Assembly: GCA_903882525.1 (NCBI GenBank)
Contig: CAIRXI010000078.1
Span: 1 to 39,043 of the forward strand
Direction of reading: 5' to 3'
Length of the DNA: 39,043 bases
DNA from: an uncultured Pseudomonadota bacterium
Lineage (GTDB): Bacteria; Pseudomonadota; Gammaproteobacteria; Burkholderiales; Methylophilaceae
The translations under genes and the position numbers were made by a program. Of the stretch, positions 10,378 to 20,854 are shown one piece after another (within the stretch, counting starts at the first letter, position 1; every line of letters begins with the position of its first letter). The notes below the pieces were generated by a model, which was given only the letters and a program-made list of their open reading frames with translations, searched no databases and was not told the origin of the DNA.

Positions 10378-13300
10378 TTACGCAATAAAAGCTCTTGCAT
10401 TGCGGAACATCCGCATCCAAGCACTATCTTCAGCGTTACCACAAGCTTGCCAAGTGTTTTGTACATTACGGATTACCCGTTCTGGATGTGGCATCATAAT
10501 ACTAAAACGCCCATCTGTGCTGGTTAATCCAGTAACACCCTGTGGCGACCCATTAGGATTGTATGGGTAGCTAGTGGTAGGCATTGAAGCGTTATCAATA
10601 AAGCGCATCGTCACCAATTTTTTAGCCAACAAGCTATTGACTGCAGAAAGTTCAGAAAATTCCGCATAACCTTCACCATGTGCAACGGCAATTGGCATTT
10701 GACTACCCGCCATGCCGTTAAAGAACAGTGACGGTGACTCTAAAACTTCCACCATTGCCAACCTAGCTTCAAACTGCTCTGATTTGTTACGCACAAAATG
10801 CGGCCAATGCGCTGCGCCTGGAATCAGCTCACGTAAGTTGCTCATCATCTGACAACCATTACAAACCCCTAGTGCAAAGCTATCTGTTCGTTCAAAGAAT
10901 GCTGAAAATTCATCACGTGCTCGCGTATTAAATAAAATCGATTTTGCCCAGCCTTCACCAGCACCCAACACATCGCCGTAAGAAAATCCACCGCAAGCCA
11001 CAAAGCCAGCAAATTCTTGCAATGAAACGCGACCACTAATAATGTCGCTCATATGCACATCATATGCTGCAAAGCCGGCACGATCGAAAGCTGCAGCCAT
11101 TTCCACATGCCCATTGACACCTTGCTCACGCAAGATTGCCATTTTTGGACGCACGCCAGTTGCTATATAAGGTGCGGCTACGTTGGCACTGGGCTCATAT
11201 GTCAGCTGGCTAAATAAACCACGATTGTTAATATCTAAAATACGGTCGTACTCTTGCTGAGCACAATCAGGGTTGTCGCGTAGTTTTTGCATCTGATAGG
11301 TCGTTTCTGACCACATACGATGTAAATTAACCCGTGTGTCCGCAAACAACTCCAGGCCATGCTGACTGATGGTAATTTGATTGCTCGGCACTACGTCGGC
11401 AATCACGTGCGCCAAGCCATTAAATTGCGCAGCGATTTCTAACGCATGCTTGGCCTGAACCTGAATGACCGCACCTAACTCTTCGTTATAAAGTACGTCA
11501 ATCACTGCACCGGACAACGATGACAGGTCTACTTGCAAGCCACAATGTCCTGCAAAACTCATCTCAACCAAAGTTGCAAACAGACCACCGTCAGAACGGT
11601 CATGATAAGCCAACAGCTTTCCAGTTAGGTTAAGTTCCTGTATGTTGGTAAAGAAGTGCTTTAATTGTTGCGCATCATCCACATCTGGTGCGACATCACC
11701 CACCGCAGCGTATACCTGCGCAAGGCTAGAGCCACCCATACGATTTTTACCTGCACCTAGGTCAATTAAGATCAGCTTAGTATTTGCATAATCAGGATTA
11801 TCCTGTGGCGTTTTAAGTTGGGGCGTCAGCGTTTTACGAACATCAGGGCTAGCAGAAAAAGCCGTCACCACTAATGAAATAGGCGAAGTGACCGCTTTAT
11901 TTTTCCCACCCTCTGTCCACAGTGTTTTCATACTCATGGAATCTTTACCCACTGGGATACTAATGCCCAGTTGTGGGCACAACTCCATACCGACCGCTTT
12001 CACAGTGGCATATAAAGCTGCATCTTCACCTTGATGCCCAGCTGGTGCCATCCAGTTTGCGGAAAGCTTTAAGTCACTCAAGTCTTCGATTAAACAAGCA
12101 GCGATATTGGTAATCGCTTCGCCTATTGCCATTCGACCTGAAGCTGGCGCATTTACTAATGCCAGCGGTGCTTTTTCGCCAATGGCAAAAGCTTCGCCTC
12201 TGTAAGTGTCGTAACCAGCAATGGTTACCGCCACATCAGCAACTGGCACCTGCCACGGACCTACCATTTGCTCACGCGCCACAAGACCGGTCACTGAGCG
12301 GTCCCCGATAGTGATCAAAAACGTTTTATCGGCCACGCCAGGTAATCTTAATACACGTGCTGCCGCCTCTTTTAAATCAATACGGCTACTATCAAAAGCT
12401 TTTAAATTAGGGACCGTGCTTGTAACATCGCGGGTCATTTTAGGTGGTTTACCCAGCAGTACAGATAAATCCATATCCACCGGCTTGTTGTCAAAATGGC
12501 TATCGGCAACGGTTAAATGACGCTCAGCCGTGGCATAACCCACCACTGCAAATGGGCAACGCTCGCGTTCACATATCGCTTGAAAACGTGGCAAGTCAGC
12601 CGGTAACACAGCCATCACGTAACGCTCTTGCGCCTCGTTACTCCACAACTCTCGTGGCGACATGCCCGGCTCTTCATTATGTACATCTCGCAATTGGAAT
12701 GCGGCGCCTACACCAGCATCATTCACCAATTCTGGGAAGGCATTAGAAATTCCGCCTGCACCAACATCATGAATACTTAAGATTGGATTATGGTCGCCTA
12801 ACTGCCAACAACGATCGATGACCTCCTGTGCACGGCGCTCTAGCTCCGGATTGCCACGCTGCACCGAATCAAAATCCAGATTCTCGATATTGCTACCTGT
12901 ATCCATACTTGAAGCCGCGCTGCCGCCGAGACCGATTAGCATGGCGGGTCCGCCTAGTTGTATTAAAGCGGCTCCTGCTGGGATTGGATTCTTTTTAGAA
13001 TGCTTGGCTGAGATATTACCGATACCTCCAGCCAACATAATAGGCTTATGGTAACCACGCACTTCATCATTGATTTCCAGCTCAAAAGTACGGAAATAGC
13101 CGGCAATATTGGGGCGTCCAAATTCATTGTTATAAGCAGCGCCACCTAATGGGCCGTCAAGCATAATTTGTAACGGCGAAGCGATACGTCCAGGTTTGCC
13201 ATAGGCGGTCGATTCCCATGGCTGACCAAACTCTGGAATATTCAGATTAGATACTGAAAATCCAGTTAAACCAGCCTTAGGTTTAGAGCCACTTCCGGTT

Positions 13301-14325
13301 GCACCTTCATCACGTATTTCACCTCCTGCACCAGTAGCTGCACCAGCAAATGGTGAAATTGCGGTTGGATGGTTATGCGTTTCTACTTTCATGATGTAGT
13401 GCATTTCTTCTTCTACATGATGATAAGCGTTGCCATCCTTTGGGTAAAAGCGCTTGGTTGCCACGCCAGCTTGCCCAGCCACAATTGAAGAGTTATCGGA
13501 ATAGGCTACTACTGTACTGCCAGGATTAAGTTTGTGCGTATTGCGAATCATGGCGAATAAAGACATATCCTGCACTTGGCCATCAATGACCCAATCCGCA
13601 TTGAATATTTTATGTCGACAATGCTCAGAGTTGGCCTGCGCAAACATCATCAACTCTACATCACTAGGATTGCGTCCAATTTTGCAGAAATTCTCATACA
13701 AATAGTCAACTTCATCCAGAGATAAAGCGAGCCCCATATTAGCGTTAGCTTGTGACAACGCCGCCTTGCCTCCACCTAAAATATCCACTGTCGTTAATGG
13801 TGCCGGAGCGTCGCTATGGTAGAGCTTAGCGGCATCATCTAAATCCGTAAATACGGTTTCCGTCATGCGATCTTGGATTAATGGCAATAAGTGCTCAAGC
13901 TCACCCGCGCTTAATTTTTTGCCGTTTTTAGTCTGAACGTAATAGGCAATACCGCGCTCTACGCGAAGCACAGCAGGCAAACCGCAATGTTGCACAATAT
14001 CAGTAGCGCGCGAGGCCCATGGCGAAATCGTACCGACTCTAGGTAACACCAAAAACAGCTCACCTTGCGCGTCTTCTTTCTGCATGGAGGGGCCATAAGT
14101 CAGAATTTGTTGTAGCGTTTTTTCCTGCGCCTTGTCTAAGCGATAGCTCTCATGGCCAGAAAACTGCGTATCCACCCAAGCAAAATGTTGGAACTCCCCA
14201 TAAAGGTGCGTAATGTTGGGGCAAGCGCCCACTAATTTGGCTAATATTTTTTCAATACGGAATTGAGATAAAGCGGCGCTGCCACGCAGGCAAACCATGT
14301 GCGTATGGGTTTGAGATTGGATCAT
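10378..14325 (-). CDS. purL: Phosphoribosylformylglycinamidine synthase (large type)
   Basis: Fourth step of purine synthesis: FGAR + glutamine + ATP to FGAM. The 1315 residues match the long single-chain PurL of gamma- and betaproteobacteria. N-terminal PurS-like part, then the AIRS-like ATPase halves ([53 protein letters not shown]), and a C-terminal class I glutaminase with C1155 in [11 protein letters not shown]1280 and E1282 in MPHPERV. Monocistronic by context: an extended -10 and a 9-bp inverted repeat precede it, and the glgP terminator lies just upstream. Confidence 0.97.
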   Translation of the reverse strand: MIQSQTHTHMVCLRGSAALSQFRIEKILAKLVGACPNITHLYGEFQHFAWVDTQFSGHESYRLDKAQEKTLQQILTYGPSMQKEDAQGELFLVLPRVGTISPWASRATDIVQHCGLPAVLRVERGIAYYVQTKNGKKLSAGELEHLLPLIQDRMTETVFTDLDDAAKLYHSDAPAPLTTVDILGGGKAALSQANANMGLALSLDEVDYLYENFCKIGRNPSDVELMMFAQANSEHCRHKIFNADWVIDGQVQDMSLFAMIRNTHKLNPGSTVVAYSDNSSIVAGQAGVATKRFYPKDGNAYHHVEEEMHYIMKVETHNHPTAISPFAGAATGAGGEIRDEGATGSGSKPKAGLTGFSVSNLNIPEFGQPWESTAYGKPGRIASPLQIMLDGPLGGAAYNNEFGRPNIAGYFRTFELEINDEVRGYHKPIMLAGGIGNISAKHSKKNPIPAGAALIQLGGPAMLIGLGGSAASSMDTGSNIENLDFDSVQRGNPELERRAQEVIDRCWQLGDHNPILSIHDVGAGGISNAFPELVNDAGVGAAFQLRDVHNEEPGMSPRELWSNEAQERYVMAVLPADLPRFQAICERERCPFAVVGYATAERHLTVADSHFDNKPVDMDLSVLLGKPPKMTRDVTSTVPNLKAFDSSRIDLKEAAARVLRLPGVADKTFLITIGDRSVTGLVAREQMVGPWQVPVADVAVTIAGYDTYRGEAFAIGEKAPLALVNAPASGRMAIGEAITNIAACLIEDLSDLKLSANWMAPAGHQGEDAALYATVKAVGMELCPQLGISIPVGKDSMSMKTLWTEGGKNKAVTSPISLVVTAFSASPDVRKTLTPQLKTPQDNPDYANTKLILIDLGAGKNRMGGSSLAQVYAAVGDVAPDVDDAQQLKHFFTNIQELNLTGKLLAYHDRSDGGLFATLVEMSFAGHCGLQVDLSSLSGAVIDVLYNEELGAVIQVQAKHALEIAAQFNGLAHVIADVVPSNQITISQHGLELFADTRVNLHRMWSETTYQMQKLRDNPDCAQQEYDRILDINNRGLFSQLTYEPSANVAAPYIATGVRPKMAILREQGVNGHVEMAAAFDRAGFAAYDVHMSDIISGRVSLQEFAGFVACGGFSYGDVLGAGEGWAKSILFNTRARDEFSAFFERTDSFALGVCNGCQMMSNLRELIPGAAHWPHFVRNKSEQFEARLAMVEVLESPSLFFNGMAGSQMPIAVAHGEGYAEFSELSAVNSLLAKKLVTMRFIDNASMPTTSYPYNPNGSPQGVTGLTSTDGRFSIMMPHPERVIRNVQNTWQACGNAEDSAWMRMFRNARAFIA

Positions 14326-14328
14326 TAA

Positions 14329-14365
14329 AATTCAGCTAAATAGGTGCAATTATTAAAGCTGAATT
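14329..14365 (-). promoter_or_regulatory. Inverted repeat covering the purL start region
   Basis: AATTCAGCT (14329-14337) and AGCTGAATT (14357-14365) are perfect 9-bp inverted arms separated by 19 nt, immediately before the purL ATG. The distal arm overlaps the candidate -10 (14363-14368). An operator is therefore more likely than an RNA hairpin, though a leader hairpin is possible if transcription starts upstream. The regulator is unknown; the sequence is not a PurR-type ACGCAAACG box. Confidence 0.45.
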
Positions 14366-14371
14366 CTAACA
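14363..14371 (-). promoter_or_regulatory. Extended -10 promoter of purL
   Basis: On the minus strand the sequence reads TGTTAGAAT, matching the extended -10 pattern TGnTATAAT with one change. No good -35 is seen 17 nt upstream, as is usual for extended -10 promoters. The start would fall near 14356. glgP has the near-identical TGCTAGAAT. Confidence 0.5.
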
Positions 14372-14382
14372 GATTAGGGCTT

Positions 14383-14411
14383 GTTTAGCCGCTTGTTGTT
14401 TGGGGCTAAAC
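14383..14411. repeat. 8-bp inverted repeat upstream of purL promoter
   Basis: GTTTAGCC and GGCTAAAC are perfect 8-bp arms with a 13-nt spacer, located between the glgP terminator and the purL -10. It has no T-run on either side, so it is not an obvious terminator. It may be an operator or part of the termination zone. Confidence 0.4.
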
Positions 14412-14446
14412 CTAGAATATATTTGCAGCAAAGCATAACGCTAGCG

Positions 14447-14498
14447 CCAAAAAGAATCAGCGCTTGCGACTGGGATTTAAAGCCCACTCACAAGCACT
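14447..14498 (-). terminator. Rho-independent terminator of glgP
   Basis: Read leftward just after the glgP stop, AGTGCTTG pairs with CAAGCGCT (8 bp with one G-U). Inside it TGGG pairs with CCCA, and a T-run (ATTCTTTTT) follows. Position and shape fit intrinsic termination of glgP, about 20 nt past its stop codon. Confidence 0.7.
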
Positions 14499-14518
14499 AA
14501 CTTTTCAGACCTTGAGCA

Positions 14519-17044
14519 TTACTTTTTAGAACTGCCTTTGGCTTTTTTGCCTTTATAAGGGCTGACATGCCATATATTTTCTGCATATTCGCCAATGGCT
14601 CTGTCACTAGAAAACTTAGCCATATTCGCAACATTTAGAATAGCCAAGCGCGTCCACTCATCTTGGTTCTTATACAGTTTTGACACTTTTTCCTGCGCCT
14701 CAATATAACTGGCATAATCCGCTAGCAATAAATATTGATCGCCGTTATTAAGAAGATTGTCGATAATTGGCTGATAACGATTTGGCTCATCCACCGAGAA
14801 GAACCCACTACCAATCATATCCAACACACGTTTTAGTTCTGGATTCGAATCGTAATATTCACGTGGGTTATAACCGTTAGCTTTAGCTGTCGCCACTTCA
14901 GCTGTAGTTAAACCGAATATGAAGATATTTTCATCACCCACTTCTTCCTTAATTTCAACATTGGCACCATCTAAAGTACCGATGGTTAAGGCACCATTTA
15001 ATGCCATTTTCATATTGCCAGTGCCTGAAGCTTCGGTACCCGCAGTTGAAATTTGTTCAGATAAATCACTGCCTGGAAATAGTATTTCTGCCGCTGAAAC
15101 CTCATAGTTAGGGTAATAAACCACTTTCAACTGGTCACCAACAACTGGATCCTCATTCACAATCAAGGCAATATCGTTAATTAAGCGAATAATTTGCTTC
15201 GCCATCCAATAACCAGGGGCCGCCTTACCGCCAAAAATAATGGTGCGTGGCGTAATATGCTTCTCACCGCTACGAATTCGGTTATAAAGCGTAATGACGT
15301 GCAGCACATTAAGTAACTGGCGCTTATATTCGTGTATACGCTTAATCTGCACATCAAATAAACTATGCGTATTGAGCTTAATGCCCGTTAGCTTCTCAAT
15401 CGTCTCTGCCAAACGCACTTTGTTGCCATGCTTGACCTGCGCAAAGGCTTTTCTAAAGTCTGCATCATCCGCTAGCGGTGTTAATTTCTTAATATGGCTA
15501 AGATCTTTTTTAAATTCCTGACCAATCACCATCTCGATCAAACTGGTCAAAGCTGGATTGGCTTGATTAAGCCAACGTCGCGGCGTAATCCCATTAGTTA
15601 CATTGGTTAACTTACCTGGATAGATTCGGTCAAAATCAGCAAATAATGTGGTTTTTAGTAGCTCACTATGCAAGGCAGCAACGCCGTTCACGGTATGACT
15701 TCCCACCACCGCCAAATGCGCCATACGTACACGACGGCCATGCGTTTCATCAATAATCGACACGCGTGTTAATAAATCAGCTTCGCCTGGGAAATGATGA
15801 TTTACCATATGCAGAAACTCACTATTAATCTGGTAGATAATTTCTAAATGACGAGGAAGTAGATTACCAAAAAGATCAATAGACCAAGTTTCCAATGCTT
15901 CCGGCATTAAGGTGTGATTGGTGTAAGAGAAAATCTTCAGCACTAATCCCCACGCTTGAGACCAAGGCAAATTATGATTATCCACTAGCTGATACATCAT
16001 TTCAGCCACAGCAATCGCTGGATGCGTATCATTAAGCTGGATCGCAATTTTATCCGGCAGCTGATTCCAGTCTTGTAGCGTTTTAATATCGTGTATCGAT
16101 AAGAATCGGCGCAATATGTCTTGTATTGAGGCCGACACAAAAAAGTACTGTTGCTTTAATCTGAGTTCACGACCTGATGCAGAAGCATCATTTGGGTAGA
16201 GTACTTTTGAAATAGTCTCAGTTTCATTGCGCTCTTCAACTGCACGTACATAGTTGCCATCGTTAAAGTGACGTAAATCAAACTCGCGAGTCGCCTTAGC
16301 TGACCATAAACGTAAGTTATTCACAGTATCTGTACCATAGCCTGGCACCGGCACATCGTAAGCCATGGCCACCACGTGTTCAGCATCTAACCAGTACTGA
16401 ATTTCACCGTCATCTTTAGGATACTTGACGACATGTCCATAAAATTTGATGACATAAGTAGCTTCTGGTCGCTGGAATTCCCATACATTGCCATAACGCA
16501 ACCAGTTATCTGGATTTTCAACCTGCTGACCATTTTCTATGGTTTGCTTAAACATGCCATATTCATAGCGTATGCCGTAGCCTCCGGCAGGAATATCCAT
16601 CGTCGCCATTGAATCTAAAAAACATGCGGCCAAGCGGCCTAAACCACCATTACCTAGTGCCGCATCCGGCTCCATTTCTACGGTAGTTTCTAAATCACGC
16701 CCTAAAGCAACTAAACCATCACGCAACTCATCATTAACGCCCAAATTTAGTGCGGCATTACTTAACATGCGCCCGATTAAAAACTCTAACGATAAATAAT
16801 AAACACGCTTTGGATCATCACGAGAATAAGATTCGGCGGTTTTAATCCAACGCTCGACCACGCGATCACGCACGGCATGACTAGCGGCCGCATACCAATC
16901 TCTAGGCGTTGCCGCCTCACTGGTCTTAAATCCAGTGAAAATTAAGTGGTTTTGGAGACTTTGCTCAATCGGTGTCAGCTTTGGCATTGCACTATGTTTA
17001 GACTTGCTAGATTTTTTGAGTTTGACGTTTGGTGTAATAGGCAT
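14519..17044 (-). CDS. glgP: Glycogen/starch/alpha-glucan phosphorylase
   Basis: Releases glucose-1-phosphate from alpha-1,4-glucans. 841 residues, usual length. Family segments: RVYYLSLEFLIGR near 80, AALGNGGLGRLAACFLDSMAT near 125, IQLNDTHPAIAVAEMM, RIHEYKRQLLN, and the cofactor site EASGTGNMKMALNGALTIGTLDGANVE with the pyridoxal-phosphate lysine at about K679. The N-terminus has a basic, Lys/Ser-rich extension (KLKKSSKSK), and the C-terminus ends in a similar basic tail, KGKKAKGSSKK. No glgA/B/C neighbours in this window. It has its own promoter and a strong terminator. Confidence 0.97.
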   Translation of the reverse strand: MPITPNVKLKKSSKSKHSAMPKLTPIEQSLQNHLIFTGFKTSEAATPRDWYAAASHAVRDRVVERWIKTAESYSRDDPKRVYYLSLEFLIGRMLSNAALNLGVNDELRDGLVALGRDLETTVEMEPDAALGNGGLGRLAACFLDSMATMDIPAGGYGIRYEYGMFKQTIENGQQVENPDNWLRYGNVWEFQRPEATYVIKFYGHVVKYPKDDGEIQYWLDAEHVVAMAYDVPVPGYGTDTVNNLRLWSAKATREFDLRHFNDGNYVRAVEERNETETISKVLYPNDASASGRELRLKQQYFFVSASIQDILRRFLSIHDIKTLQDWNQLPDKIAIQLNDTHPAIAVAEMMYQLVDNHNLPWSQAWGLVLKIFSYTNHTLMPEALETWSIDLFGNLLPRHLEIIYQINSEFLHMVNHHFPGEADLLTRVSIIDETHGRRVRMAHLAVVGSHTVNGVAALHSELLKTTLFADFDRIYPGKLTNVTNGITPRRWLNQANPALTSLIEMVIGQEFKKDLSHIKKLTPLADDADFRKAFAQVKHGNKVRLAETIEKLTGIKLNTHSLFDVQIKRIHEYKRQLLNVLHVITLYNRIRSGEKHITPRTIIFGGKAAPGYWMAKQIIRLINDIALIVNEDPVVGDQLKVVYYPNYEVSAAEILFPGSDLSEQISTAGTEASGTGNMKMALNGALTIGTLDGANVEIKEEVGDENIFIFGLTTAEVATAKANGYNPREYYDSNPELKRVLDMIGSGFFSVDEPNRYQPIIDNLLNNGDQYLLLADYASYIEAQEKVSKLYKNQDEWTRLAILNVANMAKFSSDRAIGEYAENIWHVSPYKGKKAKGSSKK

Positions 17045-17078
17045 CGCATTGGTTTCTATATGATTGATTTCAGGTGAT

Positions 17079-17087
17079 ATTCTAGCA
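17079..17087 (-). promoter_or_regulatory. Extended -10 promoter of glgP
   Basis: Minus strand reads TGCTAGAAT, an extended -10 with one change from TGnTATAAT, 35-43 nt before the glgP ATG. No good -35. It lies just past the htpG terminator, so glgP is likely transcribed alone. Confidence 0.45.
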
Positions 17088-17134
17088 AAAAATATGCCAC
17101 CTTACTTTGCGCCCAATCAATAACTTTAAAATTA

Positions 17135-17172
17135 AAATAAAAAAGCCCACCTAACATCTCGTCAAGTGGGCC
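17135..17172 (-). terminator. Rho-independent terminator of htpG
   Basis: Leftward past the htpG stop (17194), GCCCACTT pairs with AGGTGGGC (8 bp, one G-U) around a 12-nt loop, followed directly by TTTTTTATTTTAA. Textbook stem plus T-run about 20 nt after the stop. Confidence 0.9.
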
Positions 17173-17193
17173 TCTTATGCGCATATCACATGC

Positions 17194-19092
17194 TTAGCTA
17201 ATTAAACTATTCATCCGTTTTACAAAGCTTGCAGGATCATTCAATACCCCGCCTTCTGCCAGCAAAGCTTGGTCAAACAAGACCAAGCTAAGATCGCTAA
17301 ATACCGCCTCTGAAGTTTCAGCTTCAAGACGTTTTACCAATTTGTGCGTAGGATTAATTTCTAAGATAGGCTTGGTCTCCGGCGTATTTTGACCCGCGGC
17401 TTTAAGCATACGCGCCAAATTACCTGACAAATCCTCAGCATCACTAATCAAACATGCCGGTGAGTCAGTTAATCTATGCGTGACCCGCACATCTTTCACT
17501 TGGTCGCCTAGCGTTTTCTTAATCCTTTCAAGCAAGCTTTTAGCTTCATCTTCAATTTTCTTATGGATTTCTTTTTCTGTATCGGATTCCAGCTTACCAA
17601 GATCCAGATCACCTTTTGCAATCGACTGCAGCTTTTTGCCTTCAAAATCAGTCAAGCTACCTAACAGCCATTCGTCAACGCGATCAGACATTAGCAAGAC
17701 TTCAATGCCTTTTTTGCGGAAAATTTCTAGATGCGGACTATGTTGGGCAGCAGCAAAGCTATCGGCAGTAATATAATAAATTACCTCCTGTTCCGGCTGC
17801 ATACGTGCAATATAGTCTTTAAGTGATACTACTTGTGCGTCAGTATCGGCGTGAGTAGAGGCAAAGCGCAACAAAGAAGCAATTTTATCTTTGTTCGCAA
17901 AATCTTCACCTACACCTTCTTTTAACACGCGGCCAAATTCTTTATAAAACGTAGCGTAATCTTCCGTTTTATTTTCAGCTAAATCTTCAAGTAAGCTTAA
18001 TATTTTTTTGGTAGAGCCAGCTTTAATCGCATCCACATCTCGGCTGGACTGCAAAATCTCGCGTGAGACATTCAACGGCAGGTCTGCGCTATCAATCACC
18101 CCGCGAACAAAGCGCAAATATTGTGGCATCAACTTTTCAGCATCTTCCATTATAAATACGCGTTTTACATAAAGCTTAATGCCATGGCGGCGTTCGCGGT
18201 CATAGAGATCAAATGGCGCCTTAGTTGGAATATACAGCAATGAAATATACTCTTGATTACCTTCAACTCGGCTATGACTCCAAGCCAATGGCGCTTCAAA
18301 ATCATGCGAAACGTGCTTATAAAACTCTTTATACTCATCTTCGCTAATATCATTTTTATTGCGCGCCCACAAGGCTGATGCACGGTTGACGGTTTCATCA
18401 TCATCCGTCGCCACTTCCGCACCCTCTTTCCACTCGCTTTTTTTCATCACAATTGGCAAAGTAATGTGGTCTGAATATTTTCGAATAATGGTTTTTAGTT
18501 TCCAATCGCTTAAAAACTCATCCTCACCATCACGCAGATGTAGAATAATTTCCGTACCACGCGCAGCTTTCTCGGCTGCTTCTAGTGTGTAATCTCCTTC
18601 CCCAGAAGACTGCCAACGCACAGCGTCAGTTGCGCCAGCACGGCGCGTAATTAAGGTCACCTTATCCGCAATAATAAATGATGAGTAAAAACCAACACCA
18701 AACTGGCCAATCAAATTAGCATCTTTGGCTTGATCGCCAGTTAAAGCATTAAAAAACTCTTTTGTGCCAGATTTTGCAATGGTACCAATATTAGCAATCA
18801 CCTCATCACGGCTCATGCCAATCCCATTGTCACTAATACTTACAGTGCGAGCTTCCTTATCAAAAGCTACGCGAATTTTTAATTCACTGTCATCTTCATA
18901 CAAAGCGCCATCAGCTAAGGCTTCAAAACGAAGTTTGTCTGCAGCATCTGAGGCATTAGAAATCAATTCACGTAGCACAATCTCTTTATTGCTATACAGC
19001 GAATGGATCATCAGTTGAAGCAACTGTTTGACCTCGGCCTGAAAAGCCATCTTTTCTGGAGCTGCACTATTATTAGCGGTTTGTTTTGCCAT
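17194..19092 (-). CDS. htpG: Molecular chaperone HtpG (Hsp90)
   Basis: Cytosolic ATP-dependent Hsp90 chaperone, 632 residues, usual length. GHKL ATPase domain first: [20 protein letters not shown] (about 41-60), [26 protein letters not shown] (about 90-115) and [12 protein letters not shown] (about 137-148). The middle domain follows with [22 protein letters not shown] and [18 protein letters not shown], and the dimerisation domain ends in [14 protein letters not shown] lies about 8 nt before the ATG. A heat-shock-type promoter precedes it and a strong terminator follows, so it is monocistronic. Confidence 0.98.
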   Translation of the reverse strand: MAKQTANNSAAPEKMAFQAEVKQLLQLMIHSLYSNKEIVLRELISNASDAADKLRFEALADGALYEDDSELKIRVAFDKEARTVSISDNGIGMSRDEVIANIGTIAKSGTKEFFNALTGDQAKDANLIGQFGVGFYSSFIIADKVTLITRRAGATDAVRWQSSGEGDYTLEAAEKAARGTEIILHLRDGEDEFLSDWKLKTIIRKYSDHITLPIVMKKSEWKEGAEVATDDDETVNRASALWARNKNDISEDEYKEFYKHVSHDFEAPLAWSHSRVEGNQEYISLLYIPTKAPFDLYDRERRHGIKLYVKRVFIMEDAEKLMPQYLRFVRGVIDSADLPLNVSREILQSSRDVDAIKAGSTKKILSLLEDLAENKTEDYATFYKEFGRVLKEGVGEDFANKDKIASLLRFASTHADTDAQVVSLKDYIARMQPEQEVIYYITADSFAAAQHSPHLEIFRKKGIEVLLMSDRVDEWLLGSLTDFEGKKLQSIAKGDLDLGKLESDTEKEIHKKIEDEAKSLLERIKKTLGDQVKDVRVTHRLTDSPACLISDAEDLSGNLARMLKAAGQNTPETKPILEINPTHKLVKRLEAETSEAVFSDLSLVLFDQALLAEGGVLNDPASFVKRMNSLIS

Positions 19093-19128
19093 GTTAAATT
19101 CCTGAATGAGTTGATTAATACTTAACCT

Positions 19129-19157
19129 TAATTAGGCTTTGTCATCAAACTTTCAAG
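19129..19157 (-). promoter_or_regulatory. Sigma-32 (heat-shock) type promoter of htpG
   Basis: On the minus strand CTTGAAA (19157-19151, identical to the sigma-32 -35 consensus) is followed after exactly 14 nt by CCTAATTA (19136-19129; consensus CCCCATnT/A). The predicted start is about 30 nt before the htpG ATG. htpG is a classic RpoH target, which supports the reading. Confidence 0.75.
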
Positions 19158-19173
19158 TAGTCACTACATAATA

Positions 19174-19192
19174 GAAACAATATTATTGTTTC
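19174..19192. promoter_or_regulatory. Palindrome between divergent htpG and ppx
   Basis: GAAACAATA-t-TATTGTTTC is a perfect 9-bp inverted repeat with a single central base, a typical dimeric operator layout. It sits 8 nt upstream of the ppx -10 (thus over its -35 region) and 16 nt upstream of the htpG -35. It could control either gene. The binding protein is not recognised; it is not a CIRCE element. Confidence 0.55.
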
Positions 19193-19200
19193 AAAAAAGT

Positions 19201-19206
19201 TATAAT
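19201..19206 (+). promoter_or_regulatory. Candidate -10 box of ppx
   Basis: A perfect TATAAT lies about 33 nt before the chosen ppx start. The -35 position falls inside the 19-nt palindrome and has no TTGACA-like hexamer, so this promoter could be activator-dependent or repressed by whatever binds there. Confidence 0.45.
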
Positions 19207-19238
19207 CGCAAAAAAATGAAAAGCAATTGCTAAAAATT

Positions 19239-20768
19239 ATGGAAATCATGACCCAATTAGACCCCAAAACACCCGCTGACAAATCGTTATTAGCCGCTAT
19301 AGACCTGGGTTCTAATAGCTTTAGATTAGAAATTGGACGTTTAGATAGCGGCCATATTCAACGCGTAGAGTATTTAAAGGAACCGGTACGCCAAGGTGGC
19401 GATTTAGATGAGGATCGCAACCTCACCGCAGAATCTATGGAGCGAGGTATCCGTTGCTTAGCTAGATTTGGTGAGCGTCTACAGGATTTTGAGCCGTCGC
19501 ATGTTCGGGCCGTAGCCACACAGACGCTTCGTGAAGCCAATAACCGTGATGTATTTCTTAAATTAGCAAAAAAAGCCTTAGGCTTTGATGTAGAAGTGAT
19601 TTCTGGTGTTGAGGAAGCGCGCTTAATTTACCAAGGTGTTAGTCGTTTTTTACCACAATCAGATGAGCGACGCTTAGTGCTTGATATTGGCGGACGCTCT
19701 ACCGAATTTATATTGGGCCAAGGCTTTAAAGCGCAGCAAACCGCATCTTTACATGTAGGCTCTGTCGCATGGTCGCTCAAACATTTTGGCTCCGGAGAAT
19801 TAACCGAAAATGCCTTTATGCGTGCTGAAATCGCCGCTGAATCTATTTTTGATACGCTCGGGGTGAATTTTAATCACAAGCGCTGGGATGTGGCTTATGG
19901 CGCATCAGGCACTGTGGGCGCAATTGCTGATGTTTTAGTACAGTACGGCCGACCTGAGGATACTATTACCAGAGAAGGCCTATATTGGCTTCGAGAAGAA
20001 CTACTTCGCAGCAACCATGTAGATAAGATTAAATTACTAGGTCTAAAAGAAGAGCGAAAACCTGTGATTGCTGGTGGCCTGTCCATTATGCTTGGCATCT
20101 TTGATTTCTTAAATATTGAAACCTTAAATGTAGCCAAAGGTGCGCTTAGGCATGGACTACTATACGACATGCTCGCGCGCGATGACGCCATGCTGGACTT
20201 AAGGAACGCTTCAGTAGAAAGATTGGCCAGTAAATTTGATGTAGATATAGCGCACGCGAAAATTGTGGCAGAAGTAGCCGAGAAGTTATTTGAAAAAATT
20301 GGTGTCGATATACAATTTTCCCCGGGTGAACAACAAGCCCATGCGCGTAAATTGCGCTGGGCTGGCTTACTGCACGAGATTGGCTGCGCGGTCTCACCGA
20401 TAGATGCACACCTCCATGGCGCTTACATTCTTGAGCATACCGACCCTCCAGGGTTTGCTCAAAGCGAACTACGCTGCCTAAGCTTATTAATACTAGGCCA
20501 CAGAGCAAAATTAAAAAAACTTGATGCCGATTTTTCAAACCGCATCTTTGTCATGCAGCTCTGTTGCCTGCGCCTTGCGGTAATTTTATGTCACGCACGC
20601 CAAATGCCTAATTTACGTGGCATACAACTCCATCTATTTGACAATAAAATTGTACTAAGCCTACCGAGAACTTGGCCTGAAAAGTACCCACAGTCTTATT
20701 ATCTCTTGGATGAAGAAACTGCCTCATGGCAGAAAACAAACTGGATATTTGAACTGAATACCATTTAA
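19239..20768 (+). CDS. ppx: Exopolyphosphatase / pppGpp phosphohydrolase family protein
   Basis: Ppx/GppA family, removing terminal phosphate from polyphosphate or pppGpp. ASKHA-type ATPase fold: phosphate 1 loop AAIDLGSNSFRLEIG near residues 20-35, VRAVATQTLREANN, phosphate 2 loop VLDIGGRSTEFILG, and KGALRHGLLYDML. The C-terminal HD-like part contains LHEIGCAVSPIDAHLHGAYIL. The ORF track uses a TTG at 19227. The ATG at 19239 (509 residues) or 19248 is more likely; no strong ribosome-binding site decides. The distance to ppk1 (three genes) and the shared polyphosphate theme favour Ppx over GppA. Confidence 0.9.
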   Translation: MEIMTQLDPKTPADKSLLAAIDLGSNSFRLEIGRLDSGHIQRVEYLKEPVRQGGDLDEDRNLTAESMERGIRCLARFGERLQDFEPSHVRAVATQTLREANNRDVFLKLAKKALGFDVEVISGVEEARLIYQGVSRFLPQSDERRLVLDIGGRSTEFILGQGFKAQQTASLHVGSVAWSLKHFGSGELTENAFMRAEIAAESIFDTLGVNFNHKRWDVAYGASGTVGAIADVLVQYGRPEDTITREGLYWLREELLRSNHVDKIKLLGLKEERKPVIAGGLSIMLGIFDFLNIETLNVAKGALRHGLLYDMLARDDAMLDLRNASVERLASKFDVDIAHAKIVAEVAEKLFEKIGVDIQFSPGEQQAHARKLRWAGLLHEIGCAVSPIDAHLHGAYILEHTDPPGFAQSELRCLSLLILGHRAKLKKLDADFSNRIFVMQLCCLRLAVILCHARQMPNLRGIQLHLFDNKIVLSLPRTWPEKYPQSYYLLDEETASWQKTNWIFELNTI

Positions 20769-20798
20769 TTACTATTAAGACCTACTTATAAATTTTTA

Positions 20799-20841
20799 TT
20801 GCAATTCAAATTAAACGGTATAAACTGTTTATATAGTTTAT
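20799..20841 (+). promoter_or_regulatory. Promoter with inverted repeat before the H1/RHH-like gene
   Basis: TTGCAA (20799-20804) and TATAAA (20819-20824) form a promoter-like pair with a short 14-nt spacer. Overlapping the -10 and the start region is a perfect inverted repeat, ATAAACT (20820-20826) and AGTTTAT (20835-20841), with 8 nt between. It is followed directly by the strong ribosome-binding site AAGGAGAT. The repeat is well placed for a repressor, possibly the downstream product itself (inference). Confidence 0.45.
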
Positions 20842-20854
20842 TAAGGAGATTGTC

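Noticed and set aside
12126-12746. Several 60-100-aa + strand ORFs inside purL
   Set aside because: All lie antisense to conserved PurL coding sequence and lack ribosome-binding sites or recognisable domains.
14329-14365. Purine riboswitch before purL
   Set aside because: The leader is too short for the conserved aptamer core and only the two repeat arms are visible; an operator is more likely.
19174-19192. CIRCE/HrcA operator before htpG
   Set aside because: CIRCE needs TTAGCACTC-n9-GAGTGCTAA; the palindrome here is different, and the htpG promoter is of sigma-32 type.
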